Assembly (NCBI RefSeq): GCF_000024865.1 | Contig: NC_013595.1 | Span: 9,362,001-9,426,000 of the forward strand | DNA: 64,000 nucleotides | Direction: 5' to 3' | Origin: Streptosporangium roseum DSM 43021 | Lineage (GTDB): Bacteria; Actinomycetota; Actinomycetes; Streptosporangiales; Streptosporangiaceae | Part shown: positions 41,577-49,427 of the stretch, one piece after another | Layout of the letters: each line of letters begins with the position of its first letter | Numbering within the stretch: the first letter of the stretch is position 1 | Notes under the pieces: model-generated | What the model was told of the DNA's origin: nothing | Seen by the model: only the letters and a program-made list of their open reading frames with translations | The model's database searches: none | Position numbers and translations under genes: made by a program

Positions 41577-42899
41577 TCAGATCGTGACGTCCTCCAGCAT
41601 CTCGGTGACCAGGGCGGCGATCGGCGAGCGCTCCGAACGGGTCAGCGTGACGTGCGCGAACAGCGGGTGCCCCTTGAGCTTCTCCACCACCGCCACCACG
41701 CCGTCGTGCCTGCCCACCCGGAGGTTGTCGCGCTGGGCGACGTCATGGGTGAGCACGACCCTGGAGTTGGCGCCGATCCGGCTCAGCACCGTCAGGAGCA
41801 CCCCGCGCTCCAGCGACTGCGCCTCGTCCACGATCACGAAGGCGTCGTGCAGGGAGCGGCCGCGGATGTGGGTGAGGGGGAGGACCTCCAGCATGCCCCT
41901 GTCCATGACCTCCTCGATCACCTCGGGCGTGGTGACCGCGCCCAGGGTGTCGTAGACGGCCTGCGCCCACGGGCCCATCTTCTCGTTCTCGGAGCCGGGC
42001 AGGTAGCCCAGGTCCTGGCCGCCCACGGCGTACAGCGGGCGGAAGACGATGACCTTGCGGTGCTGGCGGCGCTCCAGGACGGCCTCCAGGCCGGCGCAGA
42101 GGGCGAGGGCGGACTTGCCGGTGCCCGCCCGGCCGCCCATCGAGACGATGCCGACCTCGGGGTCCATCAGGAGGTCGAGCGCGATGCGCTGCTCGGCGGA
42201 GCGGCCGTGCAGGCCGAACACCTCCCGGTCGCCGCGGACCAGCCGCACCGACTTGTCGGGCAGCACCCGGCCCAGCGCGGAGCCCCGGCTGGACAGCAGC
42301 CGCAGGCCGGTGTGGGTGGGAAGGTCACGGGCTTCCGCCAGGTCGGCGGTGCCGTGCTCGAAGAGCGTCTCGACGTCCTCCGCGGTCACCTGGAGCTCGG
42401 CCATGCCGGTCCAGCCGGACTCCACCACCAGCTCGGCGCGGTATTCCTCCGCGGAGAGACCGATGGAGGCCGCCTTGACGCGCATCGGCAGGTCCTTGGA
42501 GACCAGCACCACGTCGCGCCCCTCGGCGGCGAGTGTCCTCGCCACGGTGAGGATACGGGTGTCGTTGTCACCGAGCCGGAAGCCGACGGGCAGGATCGAC
42601 GGGTCGCTGTGGTTGAGCTCGACCCGGATGCTGCCCTCGCCGACCGGCATGGGCTCGTCCAACCGCCCGTGTGTCACCCGCAGGTCGTCGAGGTACCTCA
42701 GCGCCTTGCGCGCGAAGTATCCGAGTTCTGGATGATGGCGTTTGCCCTCCAACTCGGTGATGACGACGATCGGGAGGACGACCTCATGCTCGGCGAAGCG
42801 GCTCATCGCCGCTGGATCCGCCAGCAGTACCGAGGTGTCCAGGACGTACGTACGCCGATTGGTGACCGGCGACGTGGGTGAGGACGAAGGGTTTGCCAC
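41577..42899 (-). CDS. phoH2: PIN domain-PhoH ATPase fusion (PhoH2 type)
   Basis: 440 residues from a GTG at 42899 with GGGGGAG six bases upstream; the frame is open further but without a ribosome site. The N-terminal PIN domain starts RRTYVLDTSVLLADPAAMSRFAEHEVVLPIVVITELEGKRHHPELG and has the acidic triad pattern D-T-S...E-L-E...GDNDTRIL. The PhoH domain has Walker A GRAGTGKSALALCAG and Walker B HDAFVIVDEAQSLERG. M. tuberculosis PhoH2 is an RNA helicase and RNase with this architecture. The position between fumC-glpX and the prenyltransferase matches the M. tuberculosis order. Confidence 0.93.
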   Translation of the reverse strand: MANPSSSPTSPVTNRRTYVLDTSVLLADPAAMSRFAEHEVVLPIVVITELEGKRHHPELGYFARKALRYLDDLRVTHGRLDEPMPVGEGSIRVELNHSDPSILPVGFRLGDNDTRILTVARTLAAEGRDVVLVSKDLPMRVKAASIGLSAEEYRAELVVESGWTGMAELQVTAEDVETLFEHGTADLAEARDLPTHTGLRLLSSRGSALGRVLPDKSVRLVRGDREVFGLHGRSAEQRIALDLLMDPEVGIVSMGGRAGTGKSALALCAGLEAVLERRQHRKVIVFRPLYAVGGQDLGYLPGSENEKMGPWAQAVYDTLGAVTTPEVIEEVMDRGMLEVLPLTHIRGRSLHDAFVIVDEAQSLERGVLLTVLSRIGANSRVVLTHDVAQRDNLRVGRHDGVVAVVEKLKGHPLFAHVTLTRSERSPIAALVTEMLEDVTI

Positions 42900-43044
42900 G
42901 CGTTCTCCCCCGGGCGCCATGGGGGGCGCCCTGCCATGAGCTGGGATGCGGACCGGACCCGGGCCCACGCTCGCGGCTTGCCGAGGAGGCACCGGTGACC
43001 GGCCCTCCTTGGCAGTCGTGACGCAAAGGCGGGCCCTCTCCGGA

Positions 43045-43067
43045 GTAGGCGAGCTGCGCCCGCCTAC
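43045..43067. terminator. Hairpin between uppS and the PhoH gene
   Basis: GTAGGCG (43045-43051) and CGCCTAC (43061-43067) form a 7-bp stem with a 9-nt loop, 75 bp past the prenyltransferase stop, in the direction of its transcription. A T run follows only on the plus strand (TTGTT). It is a modest terminator candidate. Confidence 0.35.
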
Positions 43068-43141
43068 TTGTTACGGTACGTCCTGAATACCCACCTTCCA
43101 AAGGCACAAGCCTGTCCGAAAGGGGGTGTTCATGCTGTCTT

Positions 43142-43909
43142 TCAGTTCCCGTACCGTCGATGCCGCGCGGCGTACGAACGGAGAGCCCGCAAGAAGTCGA
43201 CCCTGCGGAAGTCAGGCCAGTAGGCCTCGCAGAAGTAGAACTCGGAGTGGGCGCTCTGCCAGAGCAGGAAGCCGGAGAGGCGCTGCTCTCCCGAGGTCCG
43301 GATGACGAGATCCGGGTCGGGCTGACCGCGCGTGTAGAGATGCTCCGCGATGTGCTCGACATCGAGGACCTCGACCAGGTCCTCGATGCTCGCGCCCTTG
43401 CTGGCGTGCTCCTGGAGAAGGGAGCGCACCGCATCAGCGATCTCACGCCTTCCTCCATACCCAACAGCAACGTTCACAATCAAACCGGGACGGTGTGATG
43501 TCGCTTCTTTTGCGTTTTTCAGGACATGCGCTGTGTGATCAGGCAGAAGATCAAGCGCCCCCATGGGGTTGATGTGCCAGCCGTCGGCGACGAGCTCCTG
43601 GACCACGTCCTCGATGATCTTCACGAGGAGGTCCAGCTCGTCCTTCGAGCGGTTGATGTTCTCGCTCGACAGCAGCCACACGGTGACGACCTCGACACCG
43701 GCCTCGCGGCACCAGCCGAGGAGTTCGGAGATCTTGTCCGCGCCCTTGCGATGACCTCGGCTGACATCGTCGATGCCCATCGAACGCGCCCAGCGCCGGT
43801 TCCCGTCGACGATGACGCCGACGTGCCGGGGGGCCATCTCCTTCTGGCGGGACAGCTTCGCCTCCAGCCGCCGTTCGTACAGCCGGTAGACGAGATCGCG
43901 CACGCCCAT
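43142..43909 (-). CDS. uppS: cis-prenyltransferase (isoprenyl diphosphate synthase)
   Basis: 255 residues from an ATG at 43909 with GAGGGA upstream. The catalytic motif HVGVIVDGNRRWARSMGI (Asp binds Mg-pyrophosphate) opens the domain; GADKISELLGWCREAGVEVVTVWLLSSENINR, VNVAVGYGGRREIADAV and DLVIRTSGEQRLSGFLLWQSAHSEFYFCEAYWPDFR complete the family pattern. It adds cis isopentenyl units to an allylic diphosphate for wall carriers. The M. tuberculosis gene in the same neighbourhood (Rv1086) makes the short omega,E,Z-farnesyl product, so chain length here is uncertain and the symbol uppS is provisional. Confidence 0.93.
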   Translation of the reverse strand: MGVRDLVYRLYERRLEAKLSRQKEMAPRHVGVIVDGNRRWARSMGIDDVSRGHRKGADKISELLGWCREAGVEVVTVWLLSSENINRSKDELDLLVKIIEDVVQELVADGWHINPMGALDLLPDHTAHVLKNAKEATSHRPGLIVNVAVGYGGRREIADAVRSLLQEHASKGASIEDLVEVLDVEHIAEHLYTRGQPDPDLVIRTSGEQRLSGFLLWQSAHSEFYFCEAYWPDFRRVDFLRALRSYAARHRRYGN

Positions 43910-43989
43910 TGGAGTCCCTCCCCTCAACGCCCGACGTCGAAGGGCGCTGACAGGCAATTATCACCGCCCAGACGACCTCTCCGCCCCGT

Positions 43990-44544
43990 CTATCGGGTTC
44001 TGGTTGAGTTGCCGGACTTCTGCGGCGCCAGACACTCCTCCGCCTCCGTGACGAGCGCCGCCACGAAGGCACCCAACTCGGCCGAGGTGAGCACCGCCCG
44101 CATGCCCACGCCGCCGCCCCAGGCCTCCACGAACGCCCTCCTGGTCAGCCGCCACTCGCCGGAACTCCCGCGCTGGGCGGGGATCCAGATCGGGATGGTC
44201 CGCAACTGGCATCGGAGTTCGCCCCCGCTGACGACCCCGTTCCTGGCCCGGTAACGAAAGGCGAACAGTTCTTCCTCGTCGGGAAAGCGGTCGTCGGGGT
44301 CGGGCCACTGCGCTCCGGAGGCGGCACGGGCCTCGGCGACGCCCTTGGCCAGCCGGACGAGGAGCCAGCCGCACCGCTCCCCCACCGTGCCGTAGAGCGC
44401 GCCGTCGCGGTGGAGTTCCAGCGTGACCTCGTACGGCAAGCCGACACTGTCCCGGCACGCCACCGGCGTAACGGTCAGATACGACCCATCAAGACAACGC
44501 AGTCCCCCCACCTCAGAGAGGTTATCCCTGGCACAGCCTGCCAA
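43990..44544 (-). CDS. Hypothetical protein
   Basis: Up to 184 residues, starting at a TTG at 44544 or a GTG within the next ~15 codons. I do not recognise a family. It is a globular mixed sequence: LPYEVTLELHRDGALYGTVGERCGWLLVRLAKGVAEARAASG, FPDEEELFAFRYRARNGVVSGGELRCQLRTIPIWIPAQ, and a C-terminal helix ELGAFVAALVTEAEEC. Third positions are GC-rich as in neighbouring genes. It precedes the prenyltransferase by 80 bp on the same strand and follows the DUF7064-like gene by 7 bp, so it may be in a transcript with both. Confidence 0.6.
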   Translation of the reverse strand: MAGCARDNLSEVGGLRCLDGSYLTVTPVACRDSVGLPYEVTLELHRDGALYGTVGERCGWLLVRLAKGVAEARAASGAQWPDPDDRFPDEEELFAFRYRARNGVVSGGELRCQLRTIPIWIPAQRGSSGEWRLTRRAFVEAWGGGVGMRAVLTSAELGAFVAALVTEAEECLAPQKSGNSTRTR

Positions 44545-44551
44545 AACGTTC

Positions 44552-45520
44552 TTAACGCCAGCCGTGCTCGCGCCACCCCGGCGGCTGGTGCCACTCCGTC
44601 CAGCCGTAACCCCGCCGGCCGTCCTCCGCCTCGAACCGGCACAGGGCGCGCGGGAAGCGGGCGACCGCGCCGTCCGGCGAGGTCATCGCCACCGGGGCGA
44701 AGGCGACGGGGACGGCGGTCATCGGCGAACCCGGCACGGCCAGTCGCGAAAGCGCGGGGAAGCCGTCCTCGCCGAACTCGGTCGCCGCGGTGAAGCCCTC
44801 CCGATGGTCGAGCAGGCCGTCCGGCGAGACCGTGAAGCAGGGCCAGGGCATCTCGAAGCCGACGTTGGCCCGCATGCCGTGGAAGAACGTGCCGTCGTCG
44901 AGCCGCCCGGAGCTCCACAGCCAGGAGACCTTCCACCAGTCGCGCTCACCCCAGCTGTGGTCGCGCTCGCCGTACCCGAAGAAGGGGATCTCCTCTCCGC
45001 CCACCCGGATCACGCCGCCGACCCTGCAGGGGATCTCGTAGCGCGGGATGAACCCGTAGGGATAGACCCCGCCGACGGTCTCCCACTCCAGGTCGAACTC
45101 CAGCGAGGTCGTGGCGCCCCCGCCCGGATCCCCGCCCGGATCCGCACAGGCCCGCCAGGGGTCCTCCAGCACGGCGGCGGCCCCGGCCTCCAGGGTCAGC
45201 CTGAAGGAGCGCATGGGGGCCGTCACCTCCTGGGTGGCCCGGTAGTCCCGGCCGCGCACCGCGAGGCCGGGCCCGGGGAGCGGGGCGCGGTCGTCGGCGA
45301 GCAGCACCAGCGGCCGGTCCCTGCCGACCAGGCACGCCCAGTACCAGGCGCGGTCCCAGTTGGGGTACAGGCCCAGCCGGACGTATCCGGCGACGGAGCC
45401 GTCCTCGGCCGTGAAGTCGAGGTAGAAGGACTCGCTCCACAACCGCTCGCCGCCGGCCGGGTGGACCCCCTCGTCCGCCTCTCCCAGCGGCCACGTCCCA
45501 TGATCGAAGATCTTCACCAC
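44552..45520 (-). CDS. Lipocalin-like DUF7064/DUF7065-type protein
   Basis: 322 residues from tandem GTGs at 45520/45517 after GGGAG. It is a Trp/Tyr/Gly-rich beta protein: HPAGGERLWSESFYLDF, GYVRLGLYPNWDRAWYWACLVG, then GGVYPYGFIPRYEIPCRVGGVIRVGG, FFGYGERDHSWGERDWWKVSWLWSSGRLDDGTFFHGMRA and RRGYGWTEWHQPPGW near the end. The G-x-R-D-H-S-W-G-x-R-D-W motif is typical of AttH/carotenoid-hydratase-related double lipocalin proteins annotated DUF7064 or DUF7065. The ligand or reaction is unknown. It is on the same strand as the MNIO locus, 73 bp after TIGR04222 protein A, and could be an appendage of it. Confidence 0.75.
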   Translation of the reverse strand: MVKIFDHGTWPLGEADEGVHPAGGERLWSESFYLDFTAEDGSVAGYVRLGLYPNWDRAWYWACLVGRDRPLVLLADDRAPLPGPGLAVRGRDYRATQEVTAPMRSFRLTLEAGAAAVLEDPWRACADPGGDPGGGATTSLEFDLEWETVGGVYPYGFIPRYEIPCRVGGVIRVGGEEIPFFGYGERDHSWGERDWWKVSWLWSSGRLDDGTFFHGMRANVGFEMPWPCFTVSPDGLLDHREGFTAATEFGEDGFPALSRLAVPGSPMTAVPVAFAPVAMTSPDGAVARFPRALCRFEAEDGRRGYGWTEWHQPPGWREHGWR

Positions 45521-45593
45521 GGCCCACTCCCATGCAAGCGCTTGGCCACACGATCGGGCCAACCTAACCGACCGCGCCCCCGCGGGACAGCCC

Positions 45594-46742
45594 TCAGCGG
45601 CCTCCCCCGTCACGGCCGCCGCCGTCGGAGGAGCCGGAGGGGCCACAGGCATCGGAAAGGCCCAGGGTGCCGGAGGGCGGAGGGACATCCGAGGAGCCGG
45701 AAGGGCCACAGGCGCCGGAGCGACCCGAAGGGCCCGAGGGACCGGAAGGCGGCGGGACATCCGAGGAGCCGGAAGGGCCACAGGCGCCGGAGCGACCCGA
45801 AGGGCCCGAGGGACCGGAAGGCGGCGGGACATCCGAGGAGCCGGAAGGGCCACAGGCGCCGGAGCGACCCGAAGGGCCCGAGGGACCGGAAGGCGGCGGG
45901 ACATCCGAGGAGCCGGAAGGGCCACAGGCGCCGGAGCGACCCGAAGGGCCGGAAGGCGGCGGGACATCCGGGGACGGAGGGGCGGGAGGGTCGCGCCCGG
46001 GCGGCGCGGAAGGCGGCGGCGTGCCGCTCGTCGACAGCAGGGAGGCCAGCCGCCGGTCCTTCATCCGGCCCAGGCCGTACAGGGCGATCCCGGAGAGCTC
46101 GATCTCCTCCCTGGAGATGTGATCCCGGGCGCGCGGCGGCAGGGACACCTCCTCCCGGTGGCGCAGGCGGTAGTGGGCCAGCGCGGCCTGTCCCAGGCGC
46201 GTGGGCTCGGCCCGCGCGCCGTCGCCGGTGTCGGCCAGTCCCAGCTCCTCCAGACGGCCGATCAGCGCGGCGACCGCGGGGCCGTGGACGAGCGCCGCCT
46301 TGACCTCCCAGACCGGCGGGCCGTCACGCCCGGCCCCGAGCAGGGCGAGGATCTCCGCCTCCAGCGGATGCGGGGACCACTCGGCCTCCAACGGATGCGG
46401 GGACCACTCGGCCGCCGGCGGATCCGGGGGCCGCCCCGCGACCTCGGCCTCCGGCGGATGCGGGGACCACCCGGCCGCCGGCAGGTCCGGGGACCGCTCC
46501 TGCCCGGGATCCGCCACGGTCAGCCGCCCGTCGCGCGAGGCCCTGAGAGCCCCTCTGGTGGCCAGGGAGGCCAGGGCGGTGTTCACGACCCGGAACCGGC
46601 CGCCCGCCAGCAGAGCCAGCTCGTAGGGGTCCAGGGCGGGCCCTCGGTAGATCTTCGGGGAGTGCATGGCGAGCCTCAGCGCGACCAGACCGGCCACCAC
46701 CACCAGAGCGACCGTCATGACGACGATCAGAGTGGTCAGCAT
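45594..46742 (-). CDS. TIGR04222-type membrane protein A with Cys/Pro/Ser repeat tail
   Basis: 382 residues; ATG at 46742 after GGAGG. One N-terminal membrane helix (residues ~3-24, TTLIVVMTVALVVVAGLVAL) is followed by LDPYELALLAGGRFRVVNTALASLATRGALRAS, the hallmark P-Y-E-L-A-x-L-x-G-G-x-x-R-V-V-N-T-A-L of the TIGR04222 family, and a degenerate WSPHPLEAE repeat. IALYGLGRMKDRRLASLL closes the domain near residue 245. The tail is ~125 residues of Pro, Ser, Gly with five ACGPSGSSD units, each with one Cys. The second membrane segment pair seen in protein B is missing. It lies 27 bp behind the MNIO partner gene and is a candidate substrate of the MNIO. Confidence 0.85.
   Translation of the reverse strand: MLTTLIVVMTVALVVVAGLVALRLAMHSPKIYRGPALDPYELALLAGGRFRVVNTALASLATRGALRASRDGRLTVADPGQERSPDLPAAGWSPHPPEAEVAGRPPDPPAAEWSPHPLEAEWSPHPLEAEILALLGAGRDGPPVWEVKAALVHGPAVAALIGRLEELGLADTGDGARAEPTRLGQAALAHYRLRHREEVSLPPRARDHISREEIELSGIALYGLGRMKDRRLASLLSTSGTPPPSAPPGRDPPAPPSPDVPPPSGPSGRSGACGPSGSSDVPPPSGPSGPSGRSGACGPSGSSDVPPPSGPSGPSGRSGACGPSGSSDVPPPSGPSGPSGRSGACGPSGSSDVPPPSGTLGLSDACGPSGSSDGGGRDGGGR
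45685..45963 (-). repeat. 72-bp tandem repeat encoding Cys-bearing 24-residue units
   Basis: Nearly identical units begin at 45685, 45757 and 45829 (72 bp each), then 45901 (63 bp, nine bases deleted); a diverged copy lies towards 45620. Each encodes DVPPPSGPSGPSG followed by RSGACGPSGSS. Sequence identity between copies is almost complete, so the number of Cys modules can change by simple slippage. Confidence 0.92.
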
Positions 46743-46769
46743 GACGACCTCCGCCCCGAGAAGGTGTCC

Positions 46770-47387
46770 TCACCCAGTTGGACGAACGGTGCCCGCGAGA
46801 AGTTTCAGGACCCTCCGGAAGGGCCGGAGCCACCGGGGAGCCCCGGCGGCCGTCTCCGGCTCCGGTGGCAGCCGTCCCACCGTCCTGAGCCGGTCCGCGA
46901 AGTCGCGGGCGTCGGCGCGGGAGCCGCCGGGCGGTTTGGGGCGGCCCCGCGCGTAGGCCTCGAACTCCCGTGCGAAGTCACCGCCGAGCAGCGCGACCAG
47001 GTCGGGCCGGACCCGGGCCACCGTTCCGCGCCGCTTGGAGATCAGGCTGGCGGCCTGGATCCGCAGCCGTCCCTCGTCGAACCCCGGGGGCGCCTCACCG
47101 CCCGCGACCAGCGCGGCCAGCAGTACGGCCTGCGCGCCCGCCAGCGCCTCCCGCGCACCGGCCGGCGCGCCCCCCACGCCGTCCTGGGCATCTCTGCCGC
47201 CGACCGCGTCCCCCGCATCGTTCAAGACACCCGGGCCACCGGCCGGCGCATCCGCCGCGCCGTCCCAGGCATCCCCGCCGACCGCGTCCCCCGCGCCGTC
47301 GCGGGCATCCCCGCCGACCGCGTTCCCCGCATCGTCCAGGGCATCCCCGCCGCCGGCCGGTGCCTGCCGGGTGTGGCCGTCAGGCAT
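46770..47387 (-). CDS. MNIO partner protein (SCO6045-like)
   Basis: 205 residues. The first ~85 are Gly/Asp/Ala low complexity with the recurring piece GDAVGGDAxDGA. The C-terminal ~110 contain AREALAGAQAVLLAALVAGGEAPPGFDEGRLRIQAASLISKRRGTVARVRPDLVALLGGDFAREFEAYARGRPKPPGGSRADARDFADRL, which, from memory, matches the partner proteins of actinobacterial DUF692 loci (SCO6045-like). Its ATG at 47387 lies inside the last codons of the DUF692 gene (8-bp overlap), so translation is coupled. By analogy with TglI or BufC-type partners it may bind the substrate tail and present it to the MNIO. Confidence 0.75.
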   Translation of the reverse strand: MPDGHTRQAPAGGGDALDDAGNAVGGDARDGAGDAVGGDAWDGAADAPAGGPGVLNDAGDAVGGRDAQDGVGGAPAGAREALAGAQAVLLAALVAGGEAPPGFDEGRLRIQAASLISKRRGTVARVRPDLVALLGGDFAREFEAYARGRPKPPGGSRADARDFADRLRTVGRLPPEPETAAGAPRWLRPFRRVLKLLAGTVRPTG

Positions 47388-48198
47388 GGGCCATCGCGCC
47401 GCGGACGCGGCCGAGCTCCGCTTCGAGCGCGGCGTCGCTGGGATAGTCGTCGTCCCATTCGAGCAGCACGCCGGGCGGGTCGACCCGGGCGCAGAGCTCG
47501 GACAGGATGTCCAGCACCTCGCCGGGGACGTGGGCGGTGTGGGTGTCGTGCCAGACGCCCTGATGGGAGTGGCCCCCGGCGACGTGCACGTAGGCGAGCT
47601 CGGACAACGGCAGGCCGTCCAGCGCGGCGGTGGCCGACAGGCCCAGGTTGACCTGGTTGGTGTAGAGGTTGGCCACGTCGACCAGGAGCCCGACCCCGGT
47701 CAGCTCCACCAGCTCGCCGAGGAACTGCGCCTCGGTCATCTCGTCCTCCGGCCAGCCGAACAGGGCCGCCACGTTCTCCAGGGCCAGCGGGACGGGCAGT
47801 GCCGCCTGCGCCCGCCGTACGTTCTCGGCGACCACCGAGAGCGCGGCCCGGGTGCGTGGGACCGGGAGCAGGTGACCGGCCTCCATGCCGCCGGCGCGTA
47901 CGAAGGCCAGGTGCTCGCTGACCAGCGGCGCGTCCAGGGCCCGGGCACAGGCCGCCAGATGCGCCAGCCGGGCCGGGTCCGGCGGCTCCGCGCCGCCCAC
48001 GCCCAGCCCGACACCGTGCGGGATCACCGGCATCCCGCGGGCGCGGAGCACCCGCAGCGACTCGGGGAGCCGCTCGGGGCGCACGTTCTCGGCGACGACC
48101 TCGACGAAGTCCACGCCGGGCAGGCGCTCCACCGTCAGGTCGATCTCCGGGCGCCAGCCGATGCCGACGCCCAGCGATCCGGATCCGGACATCGTCAC
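47380..48198 (-). CDS. DUF692 multinuclear non-heme iron oxidase (MNIO)
   Basis: 272 residues from a GTG at 48198 after GGGGAGG (an ATG lies two codons in). It is a TIM barrel with the full ligand pattern: GVGIGWRPEI, DFVEVVAENV, PHGVGLGVGG, PLVSEHLAFVR, LALENVAALFG, LLVDVANLYTNQVNLG, AYVHVAGGHSHQGVWHDTHTAHVP and VLLEWDDDYP. These supply the Asn, Asp, Glu and His that bind two or three irons in TglH, MbnB and ChrH-type enzymes, which rewrite Cys residues in ribosomal peptides. Neighbouring membrane proteins with Cys-rich tails are likely substrates. It is unlike methanobactin or bufferin loci, because no short leader-type peptide gene is seen. Confidence 0.93.
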   Translation of the reverse strand: MTMSGSGSLGVGIGWRPEIDLTVERLPGVDFVEVVAENVRPERLPESLRVLRARGMPVIPHGVGLGVGGAEPPDPARLAHLAACARALDAPLVSEHLAFVRAGGMEAGHLLPVPRTRAALSVVAENVRRAQAALPVPLALENVAALFGWPEDEMTEAQFLGELVELTGVGLLVDVANLYTNQVNLGLSATAALDGLPLSELAYVHVAGGHSHQGVWHDTHTAHVPGEVLDILSELCARVDPPGVLLEWDDDYPSDAALEAELGRVRGAMAHA

Positions 48199-48370
48199 GC
48201 CACCTCCCCGGCCACCGTGGCGGACCGCTCGGACGCCGTCACGACCACCCCGATCACTGCCACACCCCCGCTGCCGCCACGTCCTTTACTTCCCCCACAT
48301 CCTCTACGTCTCTTACGTCCTCCATGTCCTTCACCGCCGCAGCGGGTCCTTCACGGCCGCGGCGGACCGC

Positions 48371-49342
48371 TCAGCCGCCGCCGCCACCGCAGCCGCCACC
48401 GCAGCTCGACCCGCCGCCACAGCTCGACCCGCCGCCCGAGTCTCCTCCGCCCCAGCCGCCGGAGCCGAAGTCTCCGCCACCGCCGTAGGAGGCGTCCGAA
48501 CCGGAGGACCCGCCTCCGCAGGAACCGCCGGCGCAACCGGCGCCCTGCGTGCCGCCCTGCGTACCGCCCTGCTTCAGCTCCTCCTCCAGGCCCGGGTCGC
48601 CCAGCTCGCCGAGGCCGTACAGGGCCACCGGGACGGCGACGGCGAAGGCCAGATCCGGGGCCATCGGGCGGGCACCGCGCACGTGGACCTTGCGGGCGGA
48701 GGCGAGCACGTCGTGGCCCGCCTTGCTGAGAAGCCCGCGCAGCGCGCGCCTCTGCCTGAAGTAGGTGATCAGGCCGCTGGCCACGGTGAAGAATCCGATC
48801 AGCACCGCGGCCGCGCCGTAGAACTCCCGGACGGGGACGGCCAGGAAGGCGCCGATCACGAAGACGACGGCGAGCAGCGAGAGGAGCAGCAGCCGGCTCA
48901 GCAGCCGGGCCGCCCCGGTGAGCGCGCCGTCGGGCACCAGCAGGCCCATGCCCAGCAGGCGGTAGCGCAGGCCGCTCATGGCCTGGCCGTCGGCCGTCGT
49001 ACGGCGCAGCTCGCCCACGGAGCAGGAGTTGCCCCGGGCGCGCAGGGCGTCGAGGACGGCCTGCTCGATCGGCTCGGGGGAGGGCGGGGCTCCGAGCACG
49101 AGGCTGACCTGGCCGCCCCGGGACACCCGGACGGCCCCGCCCCTGGCCAGCACGCCGAGGGCGGTGTTGACCACTCGCAGCGGCCCGCCGGACAGGTAGG
49201 CGAGCTCGTAGGGGGTCGGCTGCCCCCCGTGATGGCCGGTCACGGCCGAGCGGACCCGGCGGTGCTCGGTGCGCAGCGCCGCGGCCGCGAAGTTGACGAC
49301 GAGCGCGAGGACGAGGGCTGTGACGAACAGTACGAATTCCAT
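48371..49342 (-). CDS. TIGR04222-type membrane protein B with Gly/Cys-rich tail
   Basis: 323 residues; ATG at 49342 after GGAGG. A first membrane helix (MEFVLFVTALVLALVVNFAAAAL), the family core TPYELAYLSGGPLRVVNTALGVLARGGAVRVSRGG, then SGLRYRLLGMGLLVPD and two further helices, LLSRLLLLSLLAVVFVIGAFLAV and FYGAAAVLIGFFTVASGLI. VALYGLGELGDPGLEEEL ends the ordered part near residue 260. The last ~60 residues are Gly/Ser with at least five Cys in CGGG/GGSC contexts and aromatic W, Y and F scattered among the Gly. It is the first gene of the four-gene minus-strand locus, 172 bp before the MNIO. The tail is a candidate site of post-translational modification. Confidence 0.9.
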   Translation of the reverse strand: MEFVLFVTALVLALVVNFAAAALRTEHRRVRSAVTGHHGGQPTPYELAYLSGGPLRVVNTALGVLARGGAVRVSRGGQVSLVLGAPPSPEPIEQAVLDALRARGNSCSVGELRRTTADGQAMSGLRYRLLGMGLLVPDGALTGAARLLSRLLLLSLLAVVFVIGAFLAVPVREFYGAAAVLIGFFTVASGLITYFRQRRALRGLLSKAGHDVLASARKVHVRGARPMAPDLAFAVAVPVALYGLGELGDPGLEEELKQGGTQGGTQGAGCAGGSCGGGSSGSDASYGGGGDFGSGGWGGGDSGGGSSCGGGSSCGGGCGGGGG

Positions 49343-49427
49343 GTCCGCCTCCGGGGGGGAAGGCGGGGCGTGTGCCCCGTTGTCATGTAGACGCACGGGG
49401 CCGCGCGGAAGTTGCAGCTGTCAGATC

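Noticed and set aside
43142..43540. Plus-strand frames opposite uppS
   Set aside because: Antisense to a well-conserved prenyltransferase; no motifs.
45667..46122. Plus-strand repeat frame rich in Pro, Glu and Gly in the 72-bp repeat
   Set aside because: It is the complement of the TIGR04222 tail; the minus frame has the ribosome site, the family core and the membrane helix.
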